Made by a program: the position numbers and the translations under genes. Below the pieces are notes generated by a model, which ran no database searches, was not told the DNA's origin, and worked only from the letters and a program-made list of their open reading frames with translations. DNA of 64,000 nucleotides from Oceanobacillus chungangensis (GTDB lineage Bacteria; Bacillota; Bacilli; Bacillales; Amphibacillaceae). The stretch covers positions 12,487-76,486 of the forward strand of contig NZ_PIOD01000020.1 of assembly GCF_003369565.1 (NCBI RefSeq), given 5' to 3'. Positions 53,726 through 62,896 of this stretch are shown in pieces (within the stretch, counting starts at the first letter, position 1; every line of letters begins with the position of its first letter).

Positions 53726-54825
53726 TATATTCCATCCTTGTAAATTGGATAGCCCGTAAACTTAAAGTCGGGTCCAATTGGTGAAATAGTAATATTGGTT
53801 AGTTCGACTGCATCCTTCATTTTATCAATTCCTGTTCCTTCAAGGAATGAGGGGGCTTCACTTCCACCAATAAGTTTTGGTGCTACATAGAGAACGACTT
53901 TATCAATTAATTTATTTTCTAAAAAGGCTGCATTAATATTACCGCCACCTTCAATAAGAACTGAGGAAACACCTTTTTCACCTAATTGTGTTGCCACATC
54001 TGTTGGGTTAACTGAATCAATCCCAGTAGTTGCAAAGATAGAGATACCTAATGCTTCCAGCTTGCTTCGTTTATCTTGATCATGATTTTGGCTAGTAAAT
54101 ATCCAAGTTTCTGCTTGATTATCGGTAATTAATTGAGAATTTAATGGGATTCTCAATTTAGAATCCATGACAATACGAATTGGATTCCTGCCATTGGGAA
54201 TTCGAGCAGTTAGTGCGGGGTCATCCTTTAATACCGTATTTATTCCTACTAATATTGCCTTATTCTCACTTCGAAGCTGATGGACATCGAGTCTTGCTTG
54301 TTCAGATGTAATCCATTTGCTATTAAAGGAATGGGAAGCAACCTTTCCATCCAGTGTAATACCTGATTTTAAAGTAATAAATGGTTTCTGCTTGATAATA
54401 TACTTATTAAACACTTCATTCATTTGAATGGATTCTTCTTCTTTTATACCAGTAATGACTTCAATGCCTGCATCTTCAAGTATTTTTACACCGTTTCCTG
54501 CAACGATAGGGTTTGGATCTAGTGTAGCAATCACGACCTTCTTGATTCCTGCCTCGACAATTGCAATCGCACATGGACCTGTCCTGCCGTGATGGGAGCA
54601 TGGTTCTAGTGTGACATATATTGTGCCACCCTTCGCCTTATCGCCGGCCATCCGCAATGCATTAATTTCAGCATGAGCTTCCCCAGCCTTCATATGGGCA
54701 CCAACACCGACAATGCGATTATCATTAACAATAACAGATCCAACTAATGGGTTAGGATCCGTTTGTCCTTTCATTGCTTGCGCATTTTTAAGTGCTAAAT
54801 CCATATAGAATTCATGGTTACTCAT
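53725..54825 (-). CDS. ribD: riboflavin biosynthesis deaminase/reductase RibD
   Basis: A 366-residue bifunctional enzyme: N-terminal deaminase (HAE at 51-53, zinc ligands Cys76 and Cys85 in EPCSHHGRTGPC) and C-terminal reductase from about 150 (FITLKSGITLDGKVAS, LIEGGGNINAAFLE). It converts the GTP cyclohydrolase II product to 5-amino-6-ribitylamino-uracil phosphate. It overlaps ribA by 8 bp and the HAD gene by 1 bp. Confidence 0.93.
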   Translation of the reverse strand: MSNHEFYMDLALKNAQAMKGQTDPNPLVGSVIVNDNRIVGVGAHMKAGEAHAEINALRMAGDKAKGGTIYVTLEPCSHHGRTGPCAIAIVEAGIKKVVIATLDPNPIVAGNGVKILEDAGIEVITGIKEEESIQMNEVFNKYIIKQKPFITLKSGITLDGKVASHSFNSKWITSEQARLDVHQLRSENKAILVGINTVLKDDPALTARIPNGRNPIRIVMDSKLRIPLNSQLITDNQAETWIFTSQNHDQDKRSKLEALGISIFATTGIDSVNPTDVATQLGEKGVSSVLIEGGGNINAAFLENKLIDKVVLYVAPKLIGGSEAPSFLEGTGIDKMKDAVELTNITISPIGPDFKFTGYPIYKDGI

Positions 54826-55573
54826 TTGCGCAATTCCCTTCAGCCTCTAAGTGACCAGATTTGATAATCTTTGTTTGCAAATACTTTTCATTGTATTCGG
54901 AAACGTCTCCCCATAATGGTACTCTGCCGGCAACAAACATACCCGAATTCATTAATGCTTCTAGTTTATTTGGGTTGTTCGTTATTAGAGTTACAGGCTT
55001 CGTGCGCAGGCTTTTTAAAACTTGGATCGCATCATCATAATTTCTAGAGTCATTGACAAAGCCGAGACTTTCATTAGCTTCTACAGTATCAAAGCCATTT
55101 TCTTGTAGAACATATGCCATTGCTTTTGAGAATAAACCAATTCCTCTTCCTTCGTGATTGGCTAAGTAAAACAAAGCGCCTGCTCCGTGTTCTGTAATTT
55201 TCTTCATCGATTGTTTCAATTGGAAACCACAATCACATCGTTTACTACCGAATATATCGCCTGTATGGCAAATGGAATGCATACGAATCAACGCATCTGA
55301 ATTTGTTTCGAAGTCACCATAAACAAGTACACTAGATTGCTGATAATCAGCAAGGTTAGAGGACGATAACTTTTCGATAATCTTCTCATAGTCCTCTGTT
55401 ACTTCATCATAATTCAACCAGCAATACCATTTAAATTCGACAGTTTCACCATATAAATTAACGGGAAGCTTAATAGGCCCCACCAAGTAAATTGCACGAT
55501 CATTAGATCTTATTAATTGTATTTTATCTTTTAAAACGGAATAAACTTTAGATTCAAGCTTCATTTTTTCCAT
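54818..55573 (-). CDS. ribA: GTP cyclohydrolase II (RibA, stand-alone)
   Basis: A 251-residue enzyme without the RibB (DHBP synthase) half that most Bacillaceae fuse to it. Zinc ligands are Cys102, Cys113 and Cys115 (HSICHTGDIFGSKRCDCG), the catalytic loop is YLANHEGRGIGLFSKAMAY. It opens GTP to start riboflavin-type synthesis. GAGGAGC fits the ATG at 55573 rather than the ORF start at 55591. It is the first gene of the operon; I see no FMN riboswitch before it. Confidence 0.9.
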   Translation of the reverse strand: MEKMKLESKVYSVLKDKIQLIRSNDRAIYLVGPIKLPVNLYGETVEFKWYCWLNYDEVTEDYEKIIEKLSSSNLADYQQSSVLVYGDFETNSDALIRMHSICHTGDIFGSKRCDCGFQLKQSMKKITEHGAGALFYLANHEGRGIGLFSKAMAYVLQENGFDTVEANESLGFVNDSRNYDDAIQVLKSLRTKPVTLITNNPNKLEALMNSGMFVAGRVPLWGDVSEYNEKYLQTKIIKSGHLEAEGNCANE

Positions 55574-55889
55574 GTTAATAGCTCCTCTCATTTCTTCATA
55601 AGTATAGTTAAAAAAGTATCTTTCATCAATATATTAATCTCGAGTATAGTTTGTATTTTCCTTTATTAATCGACTACCTAATATTATGCCAAATTTCCTA
55701 TTTTAGTGTAGGTAGTCCTTGTAACATTAATATTTTAAATTTTTTAGATAATATGTTGAATATATGCCACTATCGAATATTACAACGATGAGAGGGAAAA
55801 ATCAGAAGAGGTGATGAAATGGTTGAGGTAAGACAGTAGTGCTGTTCACATGTAAAGCTTCCATTTTCTCACTTCAATCAATGTCGATT
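55574..55889. other. upstream region of the rib operon, no FMN riboswitch seen
   Basis: AT-rich sequence with no conserved RFN-element blocks. GAGGTGATGAA followed by ATG near 55818 opens only six codons and is not a gene. Confidence 0.45.
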
Positions 55890-56070
55890 GTCAGTGGTAA
55901 GTTCCTCTTTTATAGATGATTTTCTTACAACCCCAGCGGAAGAAATACAGGGAGACTTCTGCTGGAAGAAGAGCCTAGGTGAGACTAAGAAGCGCAATAG
56001 CGTGAGTAGTCTCACAAGTTTCCAGCGAAAAGCGTAGTGTATTTCTGGAGCGACTAGTCTGAGAGCTATA
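55890..56070. repeat. dispersed non-coding repeat, single element (copy 3)
   Basis: AAATACAGGGAGACTTCTGC, GAGCCTAGGTGAGAC, the hairpin GAAGCGCAATAGCGTGAG and CCAGCGAAAAGCGTAGTGTATTT align with the AAATACAC... half of the composite repeats at 27840 and 52740 but are more diverged. The second half is absent. Confidence 0.7.
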
Positions 56071-56146
56071 AGCACTAAAATAAAAAGAACTTTTTACCCT
56101 TATAATACGTATAAACAAATAGCAAATAGTAAGAGGGGAATTGACT

Positions 56147-56872
56147 ATGAAAGACTATGAGATAAAAGCATATGATGAAGTACAGATATGGCGCGTAAGA
56201 GTGATGAAGAAGCCAAGTTTAATCAAAGGATTTTCAAAGAAAGCTCAAAATAAAGTAAATAGCTGGATACCAGAAAAAGCACATAAGATTATTACGGAGG
56301 CCATTAAGAATATGGTGAAAGCAACATTAGCAGGTTCTAATATTACTACAAAGAAACCAACTAATTCAGTAATGAGTCTTTATGAGATGGATGAGGCATT
56401 TAAGGTAAAACATTCGGTATATCGGAAAACAGCGGTTATTGAGGGTGCTGGGACTGGCGCAGGGGGGATCTTCCTTGGACTTGCAGATTTTCCGTTATTA
56501 TTATCGATTAAAATGAAATTTCTATTTGAAGCAGCTGTGATTTACGGGTTTGATCCGAAGAAATATGAAGAGCGGTTATTTCTATTGCATATTTTTATGC
56601 TTGCATTTTCAAGTGATGCAAAGCGAAAAGAAACCTTATTTATCTTGGAAAACTGGGTAGAACAAAAAGAAAAGCTTATCGATATGGATTGGCAAGTATT
56701 TCAGCAGGAATATCGTGACTATATCGATTTAGTAAAGATGCTGCAATTAGTTCCTGGGATTGGTGCAGTTGTCGGTGCCTATGCAAACTATAATTTGATG
56801 GATCAATTAGCTGAAACAGCAATGAATGTATATCGCATGAGAATTTTAGATAGGAAGGCTATAGACGGTTAG
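56147..56872 (+). CDS. EcsC-family protein
   Basis: A 241-residue protein of the EcsC family: N-terminal helical part, GTGAGGIFLGLADFPLLLSIKMKFLFE (about 107-133, split here by the family's glycine-rich and helical segment) and LVPGIGAVVGAYANYNLMDQLAETA at the C-terminus. EcsC is the third gene of the B. subtilis ecs operon; its role is unknown. GAGGGGAA precedes the ATG at 56147. It stands alone. Confidence 0.85.
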   Translation: MKDYEIKAYDEVQIWRVRVMKKPSLIKGFSKKAQNKVNSWIPEKAHKIITEAIKNMVKATLAGSNITTKKPTNSVMSLYEMDEAFKVKHSVYRKTAVIEGAGTGAGGIFLGLADFPLLLSIKMKFLFEAAVIYGFDPKKYEERLFLLHIFMLAFSSDAKRKETLFILENWVEQKEKLIDMDWQVFQQEYRDYIDLVKMLQLVPGIGAVVGAYANYNLMDQLAETAMNVYRMRILDRKAIDG

Positions 56873-56886
56873 AAAATACACCGTCT

Positions 56887-57090
56887 TTAGTCTTCCTGTT
56901 TTCCTGTAATCCCGTAAAAGAAAATTTTCGTTAGATCTTCAGAGAAGGGCAAAACCATTTGAACAACATCTTCTTTTCCTAAATATTCCTGGAACATTTG
57001 CAAATAGAATAATATAGCCTCATTGGATAAATTAGGGTCGGTGTATCCTTGCTTATTGCCATCACTTACAAACGCCATTAATAATGGCAA
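56887..57090 (-). pseudogene. C-terminal remnant of a TetR-family regulator gene
   Basis: 67 codons (GNKQGYTDPNLSNEAILFYL, then EYLGKEDVVQMVLPFSEDLTKIFFYGITGK) match the C-terminal helices of TetR/AcrR proteins. No DNA-binding half is found upstream, and there is no ribosome binding site, so only the 3' third remains. Confidence 0.7.
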
Positions 57091-57175
57091 TCCCCAACCC
57101 TCACTCCAACCAATCTATTTAACTTGCTACTAATTTTAAAGTAGGTACAATAGATGGGAAGGAGTATTGATATAA

Positions 57176-57901
57176 ATGAGAATACCAATCCTATACGAGG
57201 ATAACCACCTGCTTATTGTTGAAAAGCCGGTGAATATCCCAGTACAGGGAGATAATACGGGAGATAAAGATTTACTAACGATTCTTAAAGAGGACTTGAA
57301 AATTCGCTATCAAAAACCTGGAAATGTTTATTTAGGGCTCGTTCACCGTTTGGACCGTCCTGTTGGTGGTGTTATCGTATTTGCTAAAACCTCCAAAGCC
57401 GCATCTAGAATGTCTGACGTGATTCGCAGACAGGCAATGGAACGAAGGTATTTTACTGTAGTGCGAGGAAGTCCGACAAGAAGTCGAGCTATACTTATGC
57501 ATCACTTAATGAAAGATAAACATAAAAATAAAGTGTATGCAGTTTCCCCGAATCATAAAGAGGCGAAAAAGGCATCACTTGAATATGTGAAAGTTGCTGA
57601 GGAGGAAAACCATAGCTTGCTGTCTATTGAACTTCATACAGGCAGATCACATCAAATACGGGTTCAGCTTTCTACAGAGGGTACACCAATCTATGGTGAC
57701 CAAAAATATGGACAAGACATAAACCGACCGGGACAGCAAATAGCTTTGTGGGCTTATTCATTATGCTTCGAGCATCCAGTAAAAAAAGAAATGATAGAAG
57801 TTAAGTGCCCACCACCGAATAAATATCCATGGGAACTATTCTCGGGAGTACTAGACTTAAACTATCAATCTAGTACAAAGCAAGTACTATTCAGGCAATA
57901 A
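57176..57901 (+). CDS. RluA-family RNA pseudouridine synthase
   Basis: A 241-residue enzyme with catalytic Asp60 in VHRLDRPVGG, then ERRYFTVVRG and the LHTGRSHQIRVQL motif near residue 155-167 typical of RluA/RsuA-superfamily enzymes. It has no S4 domain, as in short RluA-type enzymes. The exact uridine target in rRNA or tRNA cannot be deduced. GGAAGGAG precedes the ATG. Confidence 0.88.
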   Translation: MRIPILYEDNHLLIVEKPVNIPVQGDNTGDKDLLTILKEDLKIRYQKPGNVYLGLVHRLDRPVGGVIVFAKTSKAASRMSDVIRRQAMERRYFTVVRGSPTRSRAILMHHLMKDKHKNKVYAVSPNHKEAKKASLEYVKVAEEENHSLLSIELHTGRSHQIRVQLSTEGTPIYGDQKYGQDINRPGQQIALWAYSLCFEHPVKKEMIEVKCPPPNKYPWELFSGVLDLNYQSSTKQVLFRQ

Positions 57902-57904
57902 TAA

Positions 57905-57942
57905 GAAAGAAGGCTTCTCGTGATGAAGAAAGCCTTCTTTTC
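57905..57942 (+). terminator. bidirectional terminator between the RluA-type gene and glpQ
   Basis: AAAGAAGGCTT (57906-57916) pairs exactly with AAGCCTTCTTT (57930-57940), followed by T-rich sequence; the genes are convergent. Confidence 0.88.
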
Positions 57943-57980
57943 TATCGTATTGAGGAAAGAGTCCACATTTTTATCGTCCC

Positions 57981-58829
57981 TTAACTATGATGCACTGGAT
58001 GGGAATATACATGCTCTGGATAGTCTGTGACAATTCCATCAACATTTAAATTAATTAAGTGGTTTGCTTGTTTTTGGGATCTGGAGGTATACGGGAAAAT
58101 CATCATATCTGCTTCATGAACCCGGCCAACAAGACTAGGCGTGACAATGTTCATATTCGGATTAAAATAATCAGCATATGATGCAAACTCTGCTAGCTGT
58201 TCATCTGTAATACCTGCCCAACTAAGTCCAGCTAGAACTCCATGAGGGACTCCTGGTAAAAGTTCTTTTGATTTTTTCATCGATTCATGATTAAAAGACT
58301 GGATAATAATCTTTTTATTGTTTGGTTTGTGCATATTTCTGTCTTTCAATGTTTTGGCAACTTCTTCCTCTATTCCCGGATAAAGTTCTGGGGCTTTAAG
58401 CTCTATTAATATACCAATTTTTCCATGAAATGCATCTAACACTTCTTCGAATGTAGGAACTATTTCACCGGTATAATCATCATTAAACCAGCTGCCTGCA
58501 TCCAAGTTTCTTATTTCTTCGAATGTCAATTCACCTACATAACCTGTGCCATTTGTCGTACGATCTACAGTGGTATCGTGAATAATAACAAGTTCTCCAT
58601 CCATTGTCATTTGCACATCAATTTCAATATAGTCTGCCTTCATTTCAAAGCCTTTTTGAAAGGATGTCATGGTATTCTCCGGTGCATGTCCAGATGCACC
58701 ACGATGTGCTGTATTAATCATTTTTTGCCGTTCTTGCTTTGAGATGTTTTCCTGTGCAGCAAATGCAGGTAGGGTAAACACACTCATTCCTATGCCCACC
58801 ACAGCCAATAGAGAAAAAATACGCTTCAC
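57981..58829 (-). CDS. glpQ: secreted glycerophosphodiester phosphodiesterase GlpQ
   Basis: A 282-residue protein with a signal peptide (MKRIFSLLAVVGIGMSVF, cleavage near AFA-A at 24-25) and GDPD catalytic residues His42, Arg43 (AHRGASGHAPENT), Glu69, Asp71 (IEIDVQMT) and His84 (IHDTT). It hydrolyses glycerophosphodiesters outside the cell to glycerol-3-phosphate. B. subtilis GlpQ (293 residues) also degrades teichoic acids under phosphate limitation. AAGGAG precedes the ATG. Confidence 0.92.
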   Translation of the reverse strand: MKRIFSLLAVVGIGMSVFTLPAFAAQENISKQERQKMINTAHRGASGHAPENTMTSFQKGFEMKADYIEIDVQMTMDGELVIIHDTTVDRTTNGTGYVGELTFEEIRNLDAGSWFNDDYTGEIVPTFEEVLDAFHGKIGILIELKAPELYPGIEEEVAKTLKDRNMHKPNNKKIIIQSFNHESMKKSKELLPGVPHGVLAGLSWAGITDEQLAEFASYADYFNPNMNIVTPSLVGRVHEADMMIFPYTSRSQKQANHLINLNVDGIVTDYPEHVYSHPVHHS

Positions 58830-59202
58830 AAAACCACTCCTTATTCATTTGTTAACTCTATTATAAGAAACGAATATGAAGTACATATTAATAGATTGTT
58901 AATAGATTATAAGGAATAGTACGAAATATTACCTGCTTCTAAAGTAGGGAGAGGACATTTTTACCCTATGAACTAACTGTATATTTGACACATTGCTTTA
59001 AGATTGGTTCAACAACATTATCTCCTATTCCTTTTGCTATCTTTAGAAGCATCATAGACTAATTTCCCTTAGATTACTCATCAATGTGGTAGGTACTTGG
59101 TTTCCTTTATCTTCTGTGGTGCATTCCAGTCCTTCAAAGCGGTCAGACTAGGTTCCCGGCATACCTCGGTTTATGTCGAAGTCTATTCTTATATAAGAAA
59201 AC
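58830..59202. other. intergenic, glpQ promoter region
   Basis: AT-rich near glpQ, GC-richer toward 59080-59170 (GGTTTCCTTTATCTTCTGTGG), possibly a decayed repeat. No gene or clear operator recognised. Confidence 0.35.
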
Positions 59203-59233
59203 AAAAAAGCTGCCAACTTAACTTGGAAGCTTT
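59203..59233 (-). terminator. terminator overlapping the end of the MerR gene
   Basis: AAGCTGCCAA (59208-59217) pairs with TTGGAAGCTT (59224-59233) with one mismatch; on the minus strand T6 follows. The stem includes the last codons. Confidence 0.7.
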
Positions 59234-59922
59234 TCTACTACGCTAAACAATTTATGAAGATAATACCCTCCTCGAAGCTGCTTTTTGATCAGGTAATCCA
59301 TATAGATAAGTGAATCCTTTGCTATTTTTTTAGCCTGTCCCAGATTATTATGATCAATTTCATTTACTACTCCCCGGACAACTTCCAGTGAATAAACAGC
59401 AGATCGTATTGTTCGAATAATTAATAGTCTGCGGATATCAGCACGACTGTATTTCCGGTATCCATTATCAATATCACGTTCAGGTTCTATCAATCCTTCT
59501 TTTTCCCAATGCCTAAGTGTTGATGCTGGGACATTAACCTCTTCAGCAACCTCCTGAATTGAATACCAATCCTTTTTATGACGAGCGGAGAAATTTTCAA
59601 GATCATCTAATTCGAGTGCTAGGAGTGCTTGTTCTGATTTATGCTTCTCCTGATGCAGCCTTGCTTGAGCCTCATTCACTAACCAAAGCGCTTCTGTCAA
59701 TTTATTTTCCTGTATAAGTGGCATAATTTTACGTACAATATCCATGCCAAAGCCATCGTTCATCGCTCGTATACATTCAAAATAAGCAACATGCACCTCT
59801 GTATAAAGCCTGTATCCATTTGCAGCACGGTTAACAGGAGGGATAATACCCCATGATTCATAATGTCTTAGTGCACTCGTACTAATTCCGAGCTTCCGAG
59901 CAATTTCAATTGGTTTAATCAT
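59218..59922 (-). CDS. regulator with two tandem MerR DNA-binding domains
   Basis: A 234-residue protein with two MerR-type winged helices. The first (1-70) reads KPIEIARKLGISTSALRHYESWGIIPP and RAANGYRLY; the second (about 119-190) reads YSIQEVAEEVNVPASTLRHWEKEGLI and DIDNGYRKYSRADI. A helical linker joins them. Classical MerR proteins have one such domain and dimerise through a coiled coil. It is divergent from the UvrA-like gene and probably controls it. Confidence 0.85.
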   Translation of the reverse strand: MIKPIEIARKLGISTSALRHYESWGIIPPVNRAANGYRLYTEVHVAYFECIRAMNDGFGMDIVRKIMPLIQENKLTEALWLVNEAQARLHQEKHKSEQALLALELDDLENFSARHKKDWYSIQEVAEEVNVPASTLRHWEKEGLIEPERDIDNGYRKYSRADIRRLLIIRTIRSAVYSLEVVRGVVNEIDHNNLGQAKKIAKDSLIYMDYLIKKQLRGGYYLHKLFSVVEKLPS

Positions 59923-60281
59923 AATGCAATCCTCCCAAGTTTCATCTTAAACATTAAAGTACTAGAAGGATAATTTCCAATGAAACCTATTAAATGAATG
60001 TAAAGTTAAATAACATTCTCATTTTCATCTATATCGTGGAATGAAGATGCACGTAACTATTTTAAAAAGAAGGAGGAATTATAAATAAGGTAAGTGGGAC
60101 TTTATACATTTAAGGCATATATGAAAGCAATATATTGATTTTCCTTGTAAAAAAGATTAAAGTACCTCGACGGATTTATTTTATTCAATGTTGATAAAAT
60201 AGGTTGTATTTTAACAAAGCTTACCACTTGCATTAATGTTATATACTATTACTGTGAGTCTAATTAAAGGGAGGAACTAAT
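59923..60281. other. divergent regulatory region of the MerR and UvrA-like genes
   Basis: Only the ribosome binding sites at its ends and a stray GAAGGAGGAATTATAAATAAG at about 60069 (no usable start after it) stand out. No certain MerR operator seen. Confidence 0.4.
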
Positions 60282-62762
60282 TTGAAAGATATGATTGTCA
60301 TTAAAGGTGCGAAGGAAAATAATTTGAAAAATATTTCACTATCGATTCCAAAAAATAAACTCGTCGTAATAACTGGACCTTCAGGATCGGGGAAATCGAC
60401 ACTGGCGCTAGATACCTTACAACGAGAAAGTCAGCGGCAATTTATGGAATCGATGGGTATGCCAACAGACGGATTTAGTAAACCTAAAGTCGATTCTATG
60501 ATTGGATTATCCCCCTCAATAAGTGTTGGACAGCATGTTACCAATCGAAATCCTAGATCAACGGTTGGAACCTTAACAGATATGTATACGTATTTAAGAT
60601 TGATCTATGAAAAGCTCGGTGAGCGAATATGTCCAAACTGCCAAACAACTATTTTACCCTCACTAGATAAAGAGGCGAATGAAGAAGAGACCGCTAACTT
60701 CAAAGAATATATTCATTGTCATAATTGCCATCATCGTTTAGAAAAACTTACACGTTCCCATTTTTCATACAATACACTAGAAGGTGCTTGTCCAACATGT
60801 AGTGGACTTGGTTACGTAACAGATATTCACTTAGCATCCGTTTTTAAAGAGGACTTAAGTTTAAAGGAAGGGGCTGTCGCGATAGGCATGTGGAACGGAT
60901 CATATGGTGAATATCAAAGACAGATATTAAAAGCAGCTTCTGAACATTATGGTATTGCCTTTGATGAAGATCTTCCACTGAAGGATTTCAGCGATGAACA
61001 GCGAGATTTATTATATTATGGAGTGGAAAGCGACATTTTTTCAGCCCACTATCCTGATGTCAAGCCACCTAAAACTGTAGGGAAAGGAAAGTTTGAAGGA
61101 ATACTTACGGGAATGCAGAGAAGATACGAGGAAAAGGGCGGTAGCGCTAGTTCAGGTGAAGCTGCCTATTTCTATTCGCAAGTATGCTCGGATTGTCTTG
61201 GGAAACGGCTGAATAAAGAAAGCAGAGATGTACTCGTTGCAGGAACATCAATTACGGATGTATCAGACTATTCACTTGAAGCGATGCATGATTGGCTATT
61301 AGAGCTACAGCAATCACTCCGTTCTGAGGATGCTGTAATAGTTGAATCGTTTTTACATGATCTAATTTCCAAGGTAAACCGAATTATTCATGTTGGGTTA
61401 GGTTATTTATCTATGGATAGACAGACGATTACTCTTTCTGGTGGAGAAGCTCAACGTTTAAGGCTTGCGTCAATTCTTGGTTCTGGATTAACTGGTGTTC
61501 TCTATATTCTTGATGAACCAACTGCAGGACTACATCCAAAGGATACTAAAGGATTAGTGAAGATTATGAAACAGCTGCGAGATCTTGGTAATACGGTCCT
61601 TGTAATCGAACATGATGTTGATGTAATGAAAGAAGCGGACCATATTATCGACATCGGCCCAGGTGCTGGAATTAATGGTGGAACAGTTGTAGGCGTTGGT
61701 ACATTGCTTGAACTAATGGAACAACCAGAGTCGGTTACTGGTGCATTTTTAAGAGATAAGCCAGTCCTGAATGAAAAACATCGGCAAGGTTCAGGTGAGC
61801 AATTGACGATCCATAATGCAACGAAACATAATTTGCAGAATGTCACCGTATCGATACCACTAGGATGTCTTGTATCGGTTACTGGTGTGTCGGGCTCAGG
61901 GAAGTCAACGTTAATCTTTGATGTGCTAGCGGCTGGTGAGAATGGCATCCATCAGGATTGTAAGGAAATTACTGGGTTTGAATCGATCGATAAAGTGATC
62001 ACTGTAAATCAATCTGCTTTAAGTCGAATGCAACGTTCAAACATAGCTACCTATACCGATGCATTTACAAATATAAGAAATCTATTTGCAAGTTTACCTG
62101 AAGCGAAAGAGAATAAGCTTAAACCGAAAGATTTCTCCTTTAATACGACTGGTGGAAGATGTGAAAACTGCCAAGGTCTCGGATTCGTAGCAGTGAATAT
62201 GTACTTTTCAGATGATATTGAAATCCCGTGTCCAGTTTGTCATGGCTCACGATTTAAGGAAAATATTTTACAAGTAACATATAAAGGCAATTCTATTTCA
62301 GATATTCTCGATATGTCAATTGAAGAAAGCTTGCCGATTTTTGAAGATCATAAGAAGCTATACCCGATTGTACAATTATTAAATGAAATCGGCCTGGGCT
62401 ACTTGAAATGGGGACAATCACTAACGACATTATCCGGGGGAGAAGGGCAACGACTGAAACTTGCAAAAGAATTAAATAAGCCAGCGAATAAATCTACGCT
62501 TTATTTATTGGACGAGCCCTCAACAGGATTGCACCCAAGAGATGTGAAACAATTGCTTTTATTGTTAAATCGGTTAGTTGATGCAGGAAATACTGTGATT
62601 GTTGTAGAACATAACAGCGATGTGATTCGTGCGTCGGATTGGGTAATTGATTTAGGTCCAGAAGGTGGAAGTGCCGGCGGAAGAATCATAGCCGAAGGAA
62701 AACCTGAAGAAATCATAAAGCAAAAAGGTTCCCATACTGGTGCTTTTCTAGATATCAAGTAA
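60282..62762 (+). CDS. class II UvrA-like ATPase
   Basis: An 826-residue protein of the UvrA family, shorter than housekeeping UvrA (about 950). Two ATPase modules are present (GPSGSGKST at 32-40; GVSGSGKST in the second half) with UvrA signatures TLSGGEAQRLRLA and TLSGGEGQRLKLA and Walker B ILDEPTAGLHP/LLDEPSTGLHP. Zinc-finger Cys pairs (CPNC...CHNC; CENC...CPVC) are kept. The missing length corresponds to the UvrB-binding region, the mark of class II UvrA proteins, many of which confer antibiotic or DNA-damage tolerance. GGGAGGA precedes the TTG start. Confidence 0.87.
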   Translation: MKDMIVIKGAKENNLKNISLSIPKNKLVVITGPSGSGKSTLALDTLQRESQRQFMESMGMPTDGFSKPKVDSMIGLSPSISVGQHVTNRNPRSTVGTLTDMYTYLRLIYEKLGERICPNCQTTILPSLDKEANEEETANFKEYIHCHNCHHRLEKLTRSHFSYNTLEGACPTCSGLGYVTDIHLASVFKEDLSLKEGAVAIGMWNGSYGEYQRQILKAASEHYGIAFDEDLPLKDFSDEQRDLLYYGVESDIFSAHYPDVKPPKTVGKGKFEGILTGMQRRYEEKGGSASSGEAAYFYSQVCSDCLGKRLNKESRDVLVAGTSITDVSDYSLEAMHDWLLELQQSLRSEDAVIVESFLHDLISKVNRIIHVGLGYLSMDRQTITLSGGEAQRLRLASILGSGLTGVLYILDEPTAGLHPKDTKGLVKIMKQLRDLGNTVLVIEHDVDVMKEADHIIDIGPGAGINGGTVVGVGTLLELMEQPESVTGAFLRDKPVLNEKHRQGSGEQLTIHNATKHNLQNVTVSIPLGCLVSVTGVSGSGKSTLIFDVLAAGENGIHQDCKEITGFESIDKVITVNQSALSRMQRSNIATYTDAFTNIRNLFASLPEAKENKLKPKDFSFNTTGGRCENCQGLGFVAVNMYFSDDIEIPCPVCHGSRFKENILQVTYKGNSISDILDMSIEESLPIFEDHKKLYPIVQLLNEIGLGYLKWGQSLTTLSGGEGQRLKLAKELNKPANKSTLYLLDEPSTGLHPRDVKQLLLLLNRLVDAGNTVIVVEHNSDVIRASDWVIDLGPEGGSAGGRIIAEGKPEEIIKQKGSHTGAFLDIK

Positions 62763-62800
62763 AATAAAGGGAGACTTTGCTTGTGATGTCATTTTAATAA

Positions 62801-62826
62801 ATTGCTGTGGAGCTCTCCACAGCAAT
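62801..62826 (+). terminator. hairpin terminator after the UvrA-like gene
   Basis: ATTGCTGTGGAG (62801-62812) pairs exactly with CTCCACAGCAAT (62815-62826); ATTTTTTATTT follows after a few bases. Confidence 0.8.
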
Positions 62827-62877
62827 AGTCATTTTTTATTTCACCATCAATTAAAATCGACAAATTTCAGCAATATT

Positions 62878-62895
62878 CGGGGAGTGACAGGCACT
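62878..62895. repeat. short dispersed repeat, GTGACAGGCAC type (copy 2)
   Basis: CGGGGAGTGACAGGCACT matches 18515-18533 and forms the ribosome-binding region of the ABC exporter gene that starts two bases later. Confidence 0.5.
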
Positions 62896-62896
62896 A

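Noticed and set aside
55574-55889. Possible FMN riboswitch before ribA
   Set aside because: None of the conserved RFN-element blocks could be found.
55878-56075. 65-codon minus-strand frame
   Set aside because: Inside the third repeat copy; similarity to the frame at 52831 is due to the shared repeat, not to a gene family.
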